DNA of 64,000 nucleotides from Kitasatospora sp. NBC_00315 (GTDB taxonomy: Bacteria; Actinomycetota; Actinomycetes; Streptomycetales; Streptomycetaceae), in contig NZ_CP108025.1 of the NCBI RefSeq assembly GCF_041435095.1, positions 6,572,001 to 6,636,000 of the forward strand, read 5' to 3'. A model generated the notes under the pieces. It searched no databases. It was not told the origin of the DNA and was given only the letters and a program-made list of their open reading frames with translations. The position numbers were made by a program, and so were the translations under genes. Numbering within the stretch: the first letter of the stretch is position 1; each line of letters starts with the position of its first letter. This document shows positions 51,619 through 60,426 of this stretch, piece after piece.

Positions 51619-51858
51619 ATGAACGTCAAGAAGCTCGCCGCTGTCGCCGCCGCCACCGGTGGTCTGGTGCTCGCCGGTGCCGGCGCTGCCGCCGCCCACG
51701 GCGCCGAGGCCCACGGCGTGGCCGCCGGTTCCCCGGGCGTGCTGTCGGGCAACCTGATCCAGATCCCGGTGCACGTGCCGGTGAACGTGTGCGGCAACAC
51801 CATCAGCGTCATCGGCCTGCTCAACCCGGCGTTCGGCAACAGCTGCGCGAACGTCTGA
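51619..51858 (+). CDS. chpH: Short chaplin
   Basis: A 79-residue secreted protein with AGGAGG before ATG 51619. A Sec signal peptide of about 26 residues (MNVKKLAAVAAATGGLVLAG) precedes one chaplin domain, GSPGVLSGNLIQIPVHVPVN to VIGLLNPAFGNSCANV. Two cysteines form the usual disulfide. Chaplins assemble into amyloid-like fibrils that make aerial hyphae hydrophobic. It lies next to a long chaplin as chpH and chpC do in S. coelicolor, hence the name. The 250-bp upstream gap presumably holds a developmental promoter. Confidence 0.93.
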   Translation: MNVKKLAAVAAATGGLVLAGAGAAAAHGAEAHGVAAGSPGVLSGNLIQIPVHVPVNVCGNTISVIGLLNPAFGNSCANV

Positions 51859-52134
51859 GCGTGCGGCGGGTGCCCGGCGCCCGGCGCCCGGCTCTGATCG
51901 ACCCGTGAACGACGTGCCCCCGGGCGGCGGACCAGCCGCGCCCGGGGGCACGCCCGTGCGCGCGTCATCGTCCCCGGTCAGCGCCCCGGCCGAAATCGCC
52001 CGATCGGGTGAAGCGGCGCCGATCGGCTCAACCTTTCGTCCGGCGCCTCGTTGTCTCCTGTGCAGCCGAAGGTGTAGTCGGCAATTCGGAAATTCCGACT
52101 TTCAACACGTCTTCTCAACACGTCAGGGGAAAGT

Positions 52135-53034
52135 ATGAGGAATGTAGCCAAGAAGGGGCTCCTCACGGCCGTGGCCACCGGCAGTGTGCTGGCCTCGACC
52201 GCCGGCTACGCCTATGCGAGTGCCGAGGCCCACGGTGGCGCGGTCAACTCGCCTGGGGTGGGATCCGGGAACTCGGTTCAGGTCCCGGTGGACGTTCCGA
52301 TCAACGCCTGCGGTAACACCGTGGACGTGATCGGCCTGCTCAACCCGTCGTACGGCAACCGGTGCGCCAACGTGGACGCCGGGACGCACGGCAACGGGGC
52401 CACCGGCGGCGAGAGCTCCGGCCGGCCCGGCTCGGGCGACGACGCTCCCGGCCGGTCCTGGCCCGGCGGCGGGTCGGACCACGCCGGCTCGGACCACTCC
52501 GGCTCCGACCACTCCGGCTCCGACCAGGGCGGCGGCCACGCGGGCCATGACGGCGCCGAGCACAAGGCACCCGGCGGCCCCGGCCAGGGGAGCGTCCCGG
52601 GGGCCTCGGCCTCGGGCGTCACCACCGGCTCGCCGGGCGTGCTCTCCGGCAACCAGGCGCAGGCCCCGGTGGACGTCCCGGTGAACGCGTGCGGGAACTC
52701 GCTGGACGTGGTCGGCCTGGTCAACCCGGCCTTCGGCAACTCCTGCGGCAACGTCGAGGTGGCCCCGGCTCCCCAGGAGGACTGCCCGCCGGAGGAGACC
52801 CACCCGCAGCTCCCGCCGGAGACCCCGGGCACCCCGCGCGCGGGCGGCCCCGCCGACGCTCCCGCCGTGTCGCCGGCCGTCGTCCCGGCCGCCGCGGTCG
52901 TGCCGGCTCAGGCCACCGCTCCGCAGCTCGCCTCCACGGGTGCCGGTGACGTCGAGCTGCTCGGCGCGGCCGGTCTCGCCGCCCTGCTCGGCGGCGGCGT
53001 GCTCTACCGCCGCTCCCGCGCCGGGGTCCGCTGA
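52135..53034 (+). CDS. chpC: Long chaplin with sortase signal
   Basis: A 299-residue protein: signal peptide (MRNVAKKGLLTAVATGSVLA), two chaplin domains (about residues 30-80 ending LLNPSYGNRCANV and 160-210 ending LVNPAFGNSCGNV), a Gly/Ser/His-rich linker with repeated GSDHS units, a Pro-rich stalk, and the cell-wall anchor LASTG followed by a hydrophobic helix and RRSRAGVR. Class E sortases attach it to peptidoglycan, where it seeds fibrils of short chaplins such as ChpH, encoded 277 bp upstream. Confidence 0.94.
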   Translation: MRNVAKKGLLTAVATGSVLASTAGYAYASAEAHGGAVNSPGVGSGNSVQVPVDVPINACGNTVDVIGLLNPSYGNRCANVDAGTHGNGATGGESSGRPGSGDDAPGRSWPGGGSDHAGSDHSGSDHSGSDQGGGHAGHDGAEHKAPGGPGQGSVPGASASGVTTGSPGVLSGNQAQAPVDVPVNACGNSLDVVGLVNPAFGNSCGNVEVAPAPQEDCPPEETHPQLPPETPGTPRAGGPADAPAVSPAVVPAAAVVPAQATAPQLASTGAGDVELLGAAGLAALLGGGVLYRRSRAGVR

Positions 53035-53184
53035 CCCGGTAGCCCCGCCGGCCCGGTACGGCGCACCCGCTCCCGGACCGACCGCGCGCCCGAAGCCGTA
53101 CGCCACGGCCTCGGGCGCGTGTGCGTCTGTCCGCCCGGGATGCCAGGGCGGGCCGCCGTCGCCGGCGGCGTCAGCGGGTGGCTG

Positions 53185-53394
53185 TCACCAGCTTCTGATC
53201 TGCCGGATGATCTTCCGGCGCAGCAGTACGGTACGGCTTCCGTCGGGAAACAGCCGCAGCCGGTCCAACTCCCAGTGCCCGTATTCGGCGTGCTCGGTGA
53301 GCACCTGCCGGGCCGCGTTGCGGGTGGTGCCGCGCGGCATGCGCAGCGACTGGTACTCGTATTCCGGCTGCTGGACCAGCTTCGGTGGGGTCAA
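53185..53394 (-). CDS. DUF5703 small basic protein
   Basis: A 69-residue protein. TTG 53394 is chosen because AGGAGG lies six bases upstream on that strand. The conserved part is VPRG-type: MPRGTTRNAARQVLTEHAEY, then HWELDRLRLFPDGSRTVLLR. It is widespread in Streptomyces and of unknown function, and is often found beside the chaplin/M20 region. No membrane segment is seen. Confidence 0.8.
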   Translation of the reverse strand: MTPPKLVQQPEYEYQSLRMPRGTTRNAARQVLTEHAEYGHWELDRLRLFPDGSRTVLLRRKIIRQIRSW

Positions 53395-53736
53395 GACACT
53401 CCTCCTGGGGACGCCTGCGGGCAAGCCTACGGCCTGCCTCCGACAACGGGCCCGGCATTTTCGGCCGCGCCCGCCGCACGCCGCCCGCGTCACGGGGGGA
53501 TGTCCGCCGCCCCGCGTCGCTGACCGTGCATCAGTTCCTCTTCTCCTGCTGACGGGATACCCAGATCGGGGCGTCCGGAAGCGGGCCGCCCGGGCGGCGC
53601 GGGTGGCCGGCGGGTCACGATCTGCCTGTCACAGAACCACCCGGATCGGACATCAGGGGGGAAGTTACGGTGAAAACGCGGGTGTAGGTGACAACCGCTG
53701 TGCGTGGCGGCACCGGGGGGAGATAGCGTCTGCACC
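53395..53736. other. 342-bp divergent interval, promoters only
   Basis: It separates the leftward DUF5703 gene from the rightward acidic protein gene. No further gene or clear dyad is seen. Promoter boxes cannot be assigned with confidence. Confidence 0.4.
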
Positions 53737-54360
53737 ATGTCTGATGCCGCGCAGCCAACCATTGCCGAGGTACGCGCCGCCGCCGAGGCGGTCAAGGCCG
53801 CCATCGACCGTCACCTGGAAGCCGTCTCCAGCCCCACCGCAGCGGACGATCCCGCCGTGTTCGCCGCCTACGAGCAGCTCGCGTCGGCGGCCATCGTCTA
53901 CGACCAGCTCCTGTACGAGGTCTATGACGAGGTCACTCCCTTCGAGGTCCCCGGGGACGAGGGCTCCGGCGGATACCACGGTCCGGACCAGCCGGAGGCG
54001 ATCAGCGTGCTGATCCGCCGCGACTACCAGATCGCCGACCCGAAGCGGCTGCGCGCCCAGGCGGAGCGGCTCGACAGCTCGCTCACGCCGGGCGGTGGCG
54101 GCGCCGGCGCGGTGAACGCGGCGATCGGGGTGATCTTCGGCGAGTACGAGCCGGACGAGATCGCCGCCCGCAGCGAGGAGTTCGGCCTGGAGGAGGGGGA
54201 CTCCACGCTCTGGGTATCGGCGGCCGAGCCGACCGACCCGGGGGAGTGGCTGCCCGAGCCCTTCGAGAGCGCCGACCCACAGCTGCTGATCTGCCGCTTC
54301 GATGTCAGCGAGGTCTACGACGACGAGGAGGAGCACGAGGACGAGGAGCCCGAGGGCTGA
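53737..54360 (+). CDS. Conserved acidic actinobacterial protein of unknown function
   Basis: A 207-residue protein with GGGGGGAGAT before ATG 53737. It is alpha-helical at the start (EVRAAAEAVKAAIDRHLEAV), has a conserved AISVLIRRDYQIADPKRLRA block in the middle and ends in an acidic tail (YDDEEEHEDEEPEG). I recognise it as a protein found in many streptomycetes but know no function. No catalytic motif, signal peptide or membrane helix is visible. It is convergent with the RecD-like gene across a strong hairpin. Confidence 0.75.
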   Translation: MSDAAQPTIAEVRAAAEAVKAAIDRHLEAVSSPTAADDPAVFAAYEQLASAAIVYDQLLYEVYDEVTPFEVPGDEGSGGYHGPDQPEAISVLIRRDYQIADPKRLRAQAERLDSSLTPGGGGAGAVNAAIGVIFGEYEPDEIAARSEEFGLEEGDSTLWVSAAEPTDPGEWLPEPFESADPQLLICRFDVSEVYDDEEEHEDEEPEG

Positions 54361-54419
54361 CCCTCCCGAGGGCCGGTCTCCGGCCCTCCGCGCATCAGCC
54401 GTTCCCGCCGTCCCGCTTC

Positions 54420-54467
54420 CACTGCCGGGCGGTACCGGGCGAGTCGCCCCGGTACCGCCCGGCAGTG
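54420..54467. terminator. Bidirectional terminator hairpin
   Basis: Perfect 19-bp arms (54420-54438 and 54449-54467) with a 10-nt loop, between convergent genes. A third partial copy of the arm (CGGGCGGTACCGGGC) follows at 54475-54489, which may allow alternative pairing. Confidence 0.85.
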
Positions 54468-54519
54468 TCGTGTCCGGGCGGTACCGGGCCCGACGGATCC
54501 CCCGGCCGGGGGCGCGGGG

Positions 54520-56784
54520 TCAGTACGCCGGCTCGGTGTTCTCGGCCAGGATGGCGCGCAGCCGGGTGGTACGGGGCCCGGCCGGCCTCTCGGCGACCGC
54601 CTGCGCCAGTGCCGGTCCGGCCGCGTGCACCACCGACAGGTGCCGCTCGGCCCGCCCGAAGGCGGTGTACACCCACTGGCGGGTCAGGCCCGCCGCGGCG
54701 TCGTCCGGCAGCACCACCACCACGCCGGGCCAGCGCCGGCCGACCGCCTGGTGCACGGTGAGGGCCCAGCCGTGCCGGAGCCTGGCGGCCTCGGCGGGCG
54801 GCACGGTGGCGCGGGTGCCGTCGGAGAGCTCCAGGTGCAGCCCCCGGGCGTCGCCGTCGAGCACCCGGCCGGGGTGGCAGACGCCCGGCGCGGGTGAGTG
54901 CACCACCCGGTCGCCGGGGTCGAAGCCGCCGAACCGGCCCGGGCCAGGATTGAGCCGCGCCTTCGCGGCGGTGTTGAGCGCGCGGGTGCCGGCGCCGCCA
55001 CCGTGGCCCGGCGTCAGCAGGACGACCTCCTCGACCGGGATGCCCAGGGCGCGCGGGATGGAGTCGGTCAGCAGCTGGACGGCCCGGTGCACGGCCTCGG
55101 CGCCGTCCTTGGCGGTGAGGATCACCACCTCCTTGTCGGGCGCGTCGACCGGCTGGAGCTCTCCGATGCCGATGCCCGACACCAGCTCGCCGATCGGCCC
55201 GAAGTCGGGCGTCCGGGAGGCGACGGCGGGGCAGGCCTTCGCGGCCAGCAGGTCGGCGAAGAACCGGCCGGGCCCGGCCGACCAGAGCTGGCCCGGGTCG
55301 CCGCTGAGCACCAGGCGGGTGCCGTCGGCCAGCGACTCCAGCAGGGTGGCGGCCAGCTCGGCGTCCAGCAGCGGCGCGTCCAGGACGAGCAGCAGGTCCA
55401 GGGCGAGCGTGCCGTCCCCGGCGCGTCCGGGACCGGCCTTGCCGGCCAGCAGCTCGGCGAGGGTGGCCACACCGCCGGCACCCTCCGGGAGCAGGGCGGT
55501 CAGACTGCGCCGGCCCTGGTCGGTCCAGGTGGCGGCCCAGGCGCGCAGGCCGAGCCGCTGGGCGCCGCTCAGCACTGCGGCGGCCTCCGCGCGGGAGGAC
55601 TCGCCGCCGGTGTGGGTCACCAGGGCGCTGCCGGCCACCGCCCTGATCAGCGCGGCCGCCGAGGAGGACGGAGCGGCGGCGGCCGCCGCCTCCCAGGCGG
55701 CGGGGCCGGGCGAAGCCGGGGCCTGCCCCGCGTCGTCGGCCTGCCCTCCCTCGCCCTCCCGCCCCACCACGTCCTGCGGCGCCGCGTCGTCGGCCGGCTC
55801 GCCCTCGACCGGCTCGCCTGCCGCGGGGGTATCCGCGCTCTCGGCGCGGGCGCCCTCGGGGTCCGAACCACCCGGCTCCGCGTGCTCCGGCTCCGCGTGC
55901 TCGGGCTCCGCGCGCTCGGGCTCCGCGTGCTCCGGCTCCGCCGGCTCCTCGCCGGTCGCCTCGCCGGTCGGTTCGTCGTCCGGTTCGTCGTCCGGGTCCT
56001 CGGCGGGCACGAAGGTGGACATGAGCCGGACCAGGCCGTCCGCGAGGCTCTCCTCCGCGAGGGCCAGCCGCTCCAGCGCGAGCAGCGTGCGGGTCGGCGG
56101 CTCGTCGTCCTCGTCCGCATCGCCCCGGCCCGTCGCGGCCGTCCGGGCCTCGGGGCCGGTGAGCTCGTCCTGGAAGGGCATCACCAGGCCGTCGACCACG
56201 ACCTCCTGGAGGGAGGCGGCGGGCTCCGGGAGCCCGAGCCGTTCGAGCCCGGACGCGACCTCGCCGATCTCCACCGCCGAGTGCCCGCGCAGCGCGGCCT
56301 GCTCCAGCAGCCACGGCACCAGCGCGCGGGCCCGGCGCTGGTCGCCGGGGCCGGCCTGCGCGCCGAGCAGGCCCCGGGCGAAGCCGTCCGCCTGCTCGGG
56401 CCGGACACCGGGCAGCGCGAGCACGGCCCAGGGGTCGGACCGGAGCTGCTCGGCGGCGCCCTCGCCGAACTCGGCGACGGCGGCGCCCGCGAAGTCGGCG
56501 GGAGCCCCGCCGGCCGTCAGGACCTCGGCGGCCGCGCGCAGGGCCTGCTCCCGCTGCTCGTCCGCCCGCACGGCGCCCGCTCCGGCCCCGGCCGGGCCCG
56601 GCCCGGCCTCCGGGTCCGTCCGCGCGGTCGCCGGCCCGTCCGCGCCGGCCCCGGGCTGCTGCCCGACCACGCGGATCGCCTCCGCGAGCGCCGCGACAGC
56701 GTCCGCCCGCCGGTCGGCGCCGCCGCCCGCCGGATCGCCGTCGGCCGGTCCGGCCGGCGCGCTGTTCTGTGCGTCGCTCACCAT
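54520..56784 (-). CDS. RecD2-like helix-hairpin-helix protein with degenerate ATPase motifs
   Basis: A protein of 753-754 residues. GTG 56781 has the better spacing to GGAG, but ATG 56784 is equally in frame. Region 75-220 resembles the helix-hairpin-helix part of RecD2 helicases (DPWAVLALPGVRPEQADGFA). A low-complexity acidic linker follows. The C-terminal half has the helicase order, yet the Walker A position reads ALVTHTGGESSRAEAAAVL (no GKS/T) and the Walker B position LLVLDAPLLDAEL lacks the DE pair. LSGDPGQLWSAGPG (motif III) and the HGWALTVHQAVGRRWPGVVV motif are kept. It probably binds DNA without ATP-driven unwinding. Confidence 0.75.
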   Translation of the reverse strand: MVSDAQNSAPAGPADGDPAGGGADRRADAVAALAEAIRVVGQQPGAGADGPATARTDPEAGPGPAGAGAGAVRADEQREQALRAAAEVLTAGGAPADFAGAAVAEFGEGAAEQLRSDPWAVLALPGVRPEQADGFARGLLGAQAGPGDQRRARALVPWLLEQAALRGHSAVEIGEVASGLERLGLPEPAASLQEVVVDGLVMPFQDELTGPEARTAATGRGDADEDDEPPTRTLLALERLALAEESLADGLVRLMSTFVPAEDPDDEPDDEPTGEATGEEPAEPEHAEPERAEPEHAEPEHAEPGGSDPEGARAESADTPAAGEPVEGEPADDAAPQDVVGREGEGGQADDAGQAPASPGPAAWEAAAAAAPSSSAAALIRAVAGSALVTHTGGESSRAEAAAVLSGAQRLGLRAWAATWTDQGRRSLTALLPEGAGGVATLAELLAGKAGPGRAGDGTLALDLLLVLDAPLLDAELAATLLESLADGTRLVLSGDPGQLWSAGPGRFFADLLAAKACPAVASRTPDFGPIGELVSGIGIGELQPVDAPDKEVVILTAKDGAEAVHRAVQLLTDSIPRALGIPVEEVVLLTPGHGGGAGTRALNTAAKARLNPGPGRFGGFDPGDRVVHSPAPGVCHPGRVLDGDARGLHLELSDGTRATVPPAEAARLRHGWALTVHQAVGRRWPGVVVVLPDDAAAGLTRQWVYTAFGRAERHLSVVHAAGPALAQAVAERPAGPRTTRLRAILAENTEPAY
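55873..55942. repeat. 15-bp tandem coding repeat in the RecD-like gene
   Basis: Four to five 15-bp units encode AEPEH/AEPER repeats in the acidic linker. Repeat number is likely to vary between strains. Confidence 0.7.
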
Positions 56785-56908
56785 TCGCTCCAAAGGGGTA
56801 CGCCACTGCTGGGCAGTGCGGGCGGCCGCCACCCCGGGGGGCGGCGGCCGCGTCCGGTCGTCGTCGGTTCGTCGTCGTGGCCGGGCGGGCTCCCGGGCCG
56901 GATCGGCC

Positions 56909-57886
56909 CTAGAGTTCGCTCCAGTCGTGGTCGGGGTAGCGGTGGACCGGCGCCGAGATGTCGTCGAGCGCACCGCGGATCTCCTCCGGAAGCGTAAGCG
57001 CCTCCACCGACAGCGCCGCCTGCAGCTGGCTCGTCGTCCGCGCCCCGACCAGGGCGCTCGCCACGCCCGGCCGGTCGCGCACCCACGCCAGCGCCACCGC
57101 GAGCGGGCTGCTGGCCAGTCCGTCCGCGGCGGTGGCGACGGCGTCCACGATCCGGCGCGAGCGGTCGTCGAGGTACGGCTGGACGAAGCCGGACAGGTAG
57201 GGCGAGGCGCCGCGCGAGTCCTTCGGGACGGCGTGCCGGTACTTGCCGGTGAGCACGCCACGCCCGAGCGGGGAGGAGGCGAGCACCGAGACGCCGGCGT
57301 CCAGCGCGGCCGGCAGCACCTCGCGCTCGATGCCGCGCTGGAGCAGCGAGTACTCCATCTGCGTCGCCGCGAGCGGCACCCGGCCGTCGCCCTGCCGGCG
57401 TGCGGCCATCTTCGCGAGCTGCCAGCCGCTGTGGTTGGAGACACCGACGTACCGGGCACGGCCGGAGGAGACCGCCAGGTCGAGGGCGTGCAGGGTCTCG
57501 TCCGTGGGGGTGCCCGGATCGAAGGCGTGCACCTGCCAGAGGTCGACGTAGTCGGTGCCGAGCCGGTGCAGCGAGGCGTCCAGGGCGCGCAGCAGGTACC
57601 CGCGTGAGGTGTCGAAGCGCCGGTCGGACTCGGGCACGCTGCCGGCCTTGGTGGCGATGACCAGCTCGGAGCGGGGGATCAGGCTGTCGGTCAGCCGGGA
57701 GAGCAGGTACTCGGCGCCGCCGTCCGCGTACACGTCCGCGGTGTCCACCAGGTCGCCCCCCGCGTCGACGAACTCCTTGAGCTGGTCGGCGGCCTCGTGC
57801 TCGTCGGTGTCGCGGCCCCAGGTCATGGTGCCGAGGCCGAGCCTGGAGACCCGCAGCCCGGTGCGGCCCAGGTGTCGCTTTTCCAT
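56909..57886 (-). CDS. Aldo/keto reductase
   Basis: A 325-residue (beta/alpha)8 reductase starting at ATG 57886 with GGAGGG upstream. The catalytic tetrad is recognisable: Asp and Tyr in DLVDTADVYADGGAEYLL, Lys in LVIATKAGSV and His in LWQVHAFDPGTPTDE. SALVGARTTSQLQAALSVEA near the end binds NADPH. It reduces aldehydes or ketones with NADPH; the substrate is unknown. It is separated from the RecD-like gene by 124 bp and diverges from the F420-type oxidoreductase at 58135. Confidence 0.9.
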   Translation of the reverse strand: MEKRHLGRTGLRVSRLGLGTMTWGRDTDEHEAADQLKEFVDAGGDLVDTADVYADGGAEYLLSRLTDSLIPRSELVIATKAGSVPESDRRFDTSRGYLLRALDASLHRLGTDYVDLWQVHAFDPGTPTDETLHALDLAVSSGRARYVGVSNHSGWQLAKMAARRQGDGRVPLAATQMEYSLLQRGIEREVLPAALDAGVSVLASSPLGRGVLTGKYRHAVPKDSRGASPYLSGFVQPYLDDRSRRIVDAVATAADGLASSPLAVALAWVRDRPGVASALVGARTTSQLQAALSVEALTLPEEIRGALDDISAPVHRYPDHDWSEL

Positions 57887-58134
57887 CGGGCAGGCCCTCC
57901 GCTGGCTGGTGAACGGGCAGGTGGGGTGGGGATCCTTCCTGTCGGCCGAGCGTAGCGGCCGTGGTACGGGCGGGTGTGCAGACCCGCAGGACGACCGGCC
58001 GGCCACGCGACACGCCGGTGTGACGCGCGCCACTGCTACCGGCCAGTAGCCTTGGGTCGCGCCACGCGGCTACTGTCGACGGCGTGGCGTACCCCGCCAC
58101 GCGAGCGGCTCCCTACGGAAGGCTTGGCACCCCC

Positions 58135-59184
58135 ATGCGACTCGGCATCAACCTCGGCTACTGGGGACTCGGCATGGACGCCGACAACATCGCGGTCGCC
58201 CAGGAGGCCGACCGGTTGGGCTACTCGGTCTGCTGGGCCGCCGAGGCCTACGGCTCGGACGCCGCGACCGTGCTCAGCTACGTCGCCGCGAAGACCGAGC
58301 GGATCGACGTCGGTTCGGCGATCTTCCAGATCCCCGCCCGGACCCCCGCGATGACGGCGATGACCGCCGCCACCCTGGACACCCTCTCCGGCGGGCGCTT
58401 CCGGCTCGGCCTCGGCGTCTCCGGCCCGCAGGTCTCCGAGGGCTGGTACGGCGTCAAGTTCGACAAGCCGCTGGCCCGCACCCGCGAGTACGTCGAGATC
58501 ATCCGCAAGGCGATGTCGCGCGAGCGCCTCGTCCACGAGGGCGCCAACTGGACGCTGCCGCTGCCCGGCGGCCCGGGCAAGCCGCTGAAGCTCACCGTGC
58601 ACCCGGTCCGCGAGCACATCCCGCTGTACATCGCCGCGATCGGCCCGAAGAACCTGGAGCAGACCGGCGAGATCGCCGACGGCTGGCTCGGCATCTTCTT
58701 CGCGCCCGAGCACGCCGCGCTCTCGCTGGAGCCGCTGACGGCCGGGCGCGCCAAGGTGGGGCAGACCCTGGACGGCTTCGACCTCTGCCCCACCGTGACC
58801 ATCTCGGTCGGCGAGGACATCAAGGCCGCCGCGGACGCCCAGCGCTCCTACGCCGCGCTCTACATCGGCGGCATGGGCAGCAAGGACAAGAACTTCTACA
58901 ACCAGCTGACCCGTCGGATGGGCTACGAGCAGGCCGCCGACGAGATCCAGGAGAAGTACCTCGCCAAGGACTACGCCGGCGCCGCCGCGGCCGTTCCGCA
59001 CGAGCTGATCGACGCCACCTCGCTGCTCGGCGACACCGCCCGGATCGCCGACCGGATGCAGGCCTACGCCGACGCCGGCGTCACCACCCTCACCCTCGCC
59101 CCGGCCGGGTTCACCCTCGACGAGCGGGTCCGGGCGCTGCGTACCGGCGTCGAGGCACTGGAGCGGGCCGGGCTCGCGCAGTAG
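58135..59184 (+). CDS. LLM-class F420-dependent oxidoreductase
   Basis: A 349-residue luciferase-fold protein: MRLGINLGYWGLGMDADNIA, ADRLGYSVCWAAEAYGSDAA, IFQIPARTPAMTAMTAATLD and GGRFRLGLGVSGPQVSEGWY match the F420-type actinobacterial subgroup. It probably reduces or oxidises a small substrate with F420. No flavin reductase is nearby, unlike the copy at 40832. ATG 58135 follows a GGAAGG sequence. A large imperfect hairpin follows the stop. Confidence 0.88.
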   Translation: MRLGINLGYWGLGMDADNIAVAQEADRLGYSVCWAAEAYGSDAATVLSYVAAKTERIDVGSAIFQIPARTPAMTAMTAATLDTLSGGRFRLGLGVSGPQVSEGWYGVKFDKPLARTREYVEIIRKAMSRERLVHEGANWTLPLPGGPGKPLKLTVHPVREHIPLYIAAIGPKNLEQTGEIADGWLGIFFAPEHAALSLEPLTAGRAKVGQTLDGFDLCPTVTISVGEDIKAAADAQRSYAALYIGGMGSKDKNFYNQLTRRMGYEQAADEIQEKYLAKDYAGAAAAVPHELIDATSLLGDTARIADRMQAYADAGVTTLTLAPAGFTLDERVRALRTGVEALERAGLAQ

Positions 59185-59212
59185 CCCCCGGCCGGGCGCA
59201 GGCCCGGCGACG

Positions 59213-59250
59213 GCAGGAGCCCCGGAGCCCGAGGGCCCCGGGGCCCCTGC
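59213..59250. terminator. Bidirectional terminator between F420-type oxidoreductase and corA
   Basis: 18-bp arms (59213-59230 and 59233-59250) pair with two mismatches around a 2-base centre. A further GGGGCTCCGGGGC copy at 59256-59268 can also pair with the left arm. Confidence 0.7.
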
Positions 59251-59268
59251 CGTCCGGGGCTCCGGGGC

Positions 59269-60258
59269 CTACAACCAGCCGCTGCGCTTGAACACCCGGT
59301 GCAGGAACAGGCAGGTGCCGGCCATCAGCAGCAGCACGGCCGGGTAGCCCCAGGGCTGGCGCAGCTCCCACATGTGCTCGAAGTTCATCCCGTAGACACC
59401 GGCGATCATCGTCGGGACGGCGGCCAGCGCCGCCCAGGCGGAGATCTTCCGCATGTCGTTGTTCTGTTGCACGCTGACCTGCGCCAGATTGGCGCTGAGG
59501 ATGTCGGAGAGCAGCCGGTCCATGCCCTCCACCTGGTCGTTCGCCCGGGAGAGGTGGTCGGAGACGTCCCGCAGGTAGGGCACCGCCTCCGGAGCGACGA
59601 ACGGTTCGCCGCCCCGGACCAGGCGCAGCATCGGCTCCATCAGCGGCCCGGTCGCCCGGCGTACCGTCACCAGCTGCCGCTTGAACCCGTAGATCCGCTC
59701 GGCCGTTCCGCCGGGCACCCGCCCGGGCGCGAAGACGGCGGCCTCCAGTTCGTCCAGGTCGCCCTGGAGCGCGGTGACGACGTCCACGTAGCCGTCCACG
59801 ATCGCGTCGCAGACCGAGTGCAGGACGGCGCCCGGCCCGTGCCGCAGGATCTCGGGCTGCTTCTCCAGCTGGGCCCGCAGCGCCGCCAGCGGGCTGTCCG
59901 CGCCGTGCCGCACGGTCATCACGAAGCAGTCGCCGAGGAAGATCATCACCTCGCCGGTGCTGACCGCCCGGCCTCCCTCGTGGTGCCCGATGGTCTTGAG
60001 CGCCATGAACAGCGAGTCCTGGTAGGACTCCAGCTTCGGCCGCTGGTGGGCGCTCACCGCGTCCTCGACGGCGAGCGGGTGGAGGGCGAACTCCTCGCTG
60101 ACCAGGTCCAGCTCCGCCGCACTCGGCTCGTACAGCCCTATCCAGACGAAACGGTCACCGGCCGCGCGGGCGGCGGCGAGGGCGTCGGAGTAGTCCTCGG
60201 GCCCCTCGATCCGGTGGCCGTCGCGGTAGATGGCGCAATCGACGATCATGCGGGACAT
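59269..60258 (-). CDS. corA: CorA-family magnesium/divalent cation transporter
   Basis: A 329-residue protein. ATG 60258 or ATG 60249 may start it (MIVDCAIYRDG is the conserved beginning, so 60249 is possible). A long cytoplasmic domain (HPLAVEDAVSAHQRPKLESY) is followed by two C-terminal membrane helices with the signature YGMNFEHM, then FLHRVFKRSGWL. CorA pentamers admit Mg2+ down the membrane potential. No Mg-responsive leader is recognisable in the 170 bp upstream. Confidence 0.92.
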   Translation of the reverse strand: MSRMIVDCAIYRDGHRIEGPEDYSDALAAARAAGDRFVWIGLYEPSAAELDLVSEEFALHPLAVEDAVSAHQRPKLESYQDSLFMALKTIGHHEGGRAVSTGEVMIFLGDCFVMTVRHGADSPLAALRAQLEKQPEILRHGPGAVLHSVCDAIVDGYVDVVTALQGDLDELEAAVFAPGRVPGGTAERIYGFKRQLVTVRRATGPLMEPMLRLVRGGEPFVAPEAVPYLRDVSDHLSRANDQVEGMDRLLSDILSANLAQVSVQQNNDMRKISAWAALAAVPTMIAGVYGMNFEHMWELRQPWGYPAVLLLMAGTCLFLHRVFKRSGWL

Positions 60259-60426
60259 TCTCCCGCCTGCCCGGCCGGACGGGTGTCGAATCCGCTGACA
60301 GCGCACCCCCGCCGCTCCCGCCCGCCGCTTCCGCCGCCGCTCCCGCCACGATCCCGTCGCCCCGGCCGGGCGCCGGGCGCTGCTCCGTCCGTGCGACCGC
60401 GGCGGGGCAGGCCGTAGGCTGGGCCC

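Noticed and set aside
53105..53523. Forward-strand frames opposite the DUF5703 gene
   Set aside because: The reverse frame has an RBS and the conserved DUF5703 core; the forward frames have neither.
60259..60426. A magnesium riboswitch before corA
   Set aside because: The interval shows no M-box-like pairing, and the gene reads away from it with a short leader.
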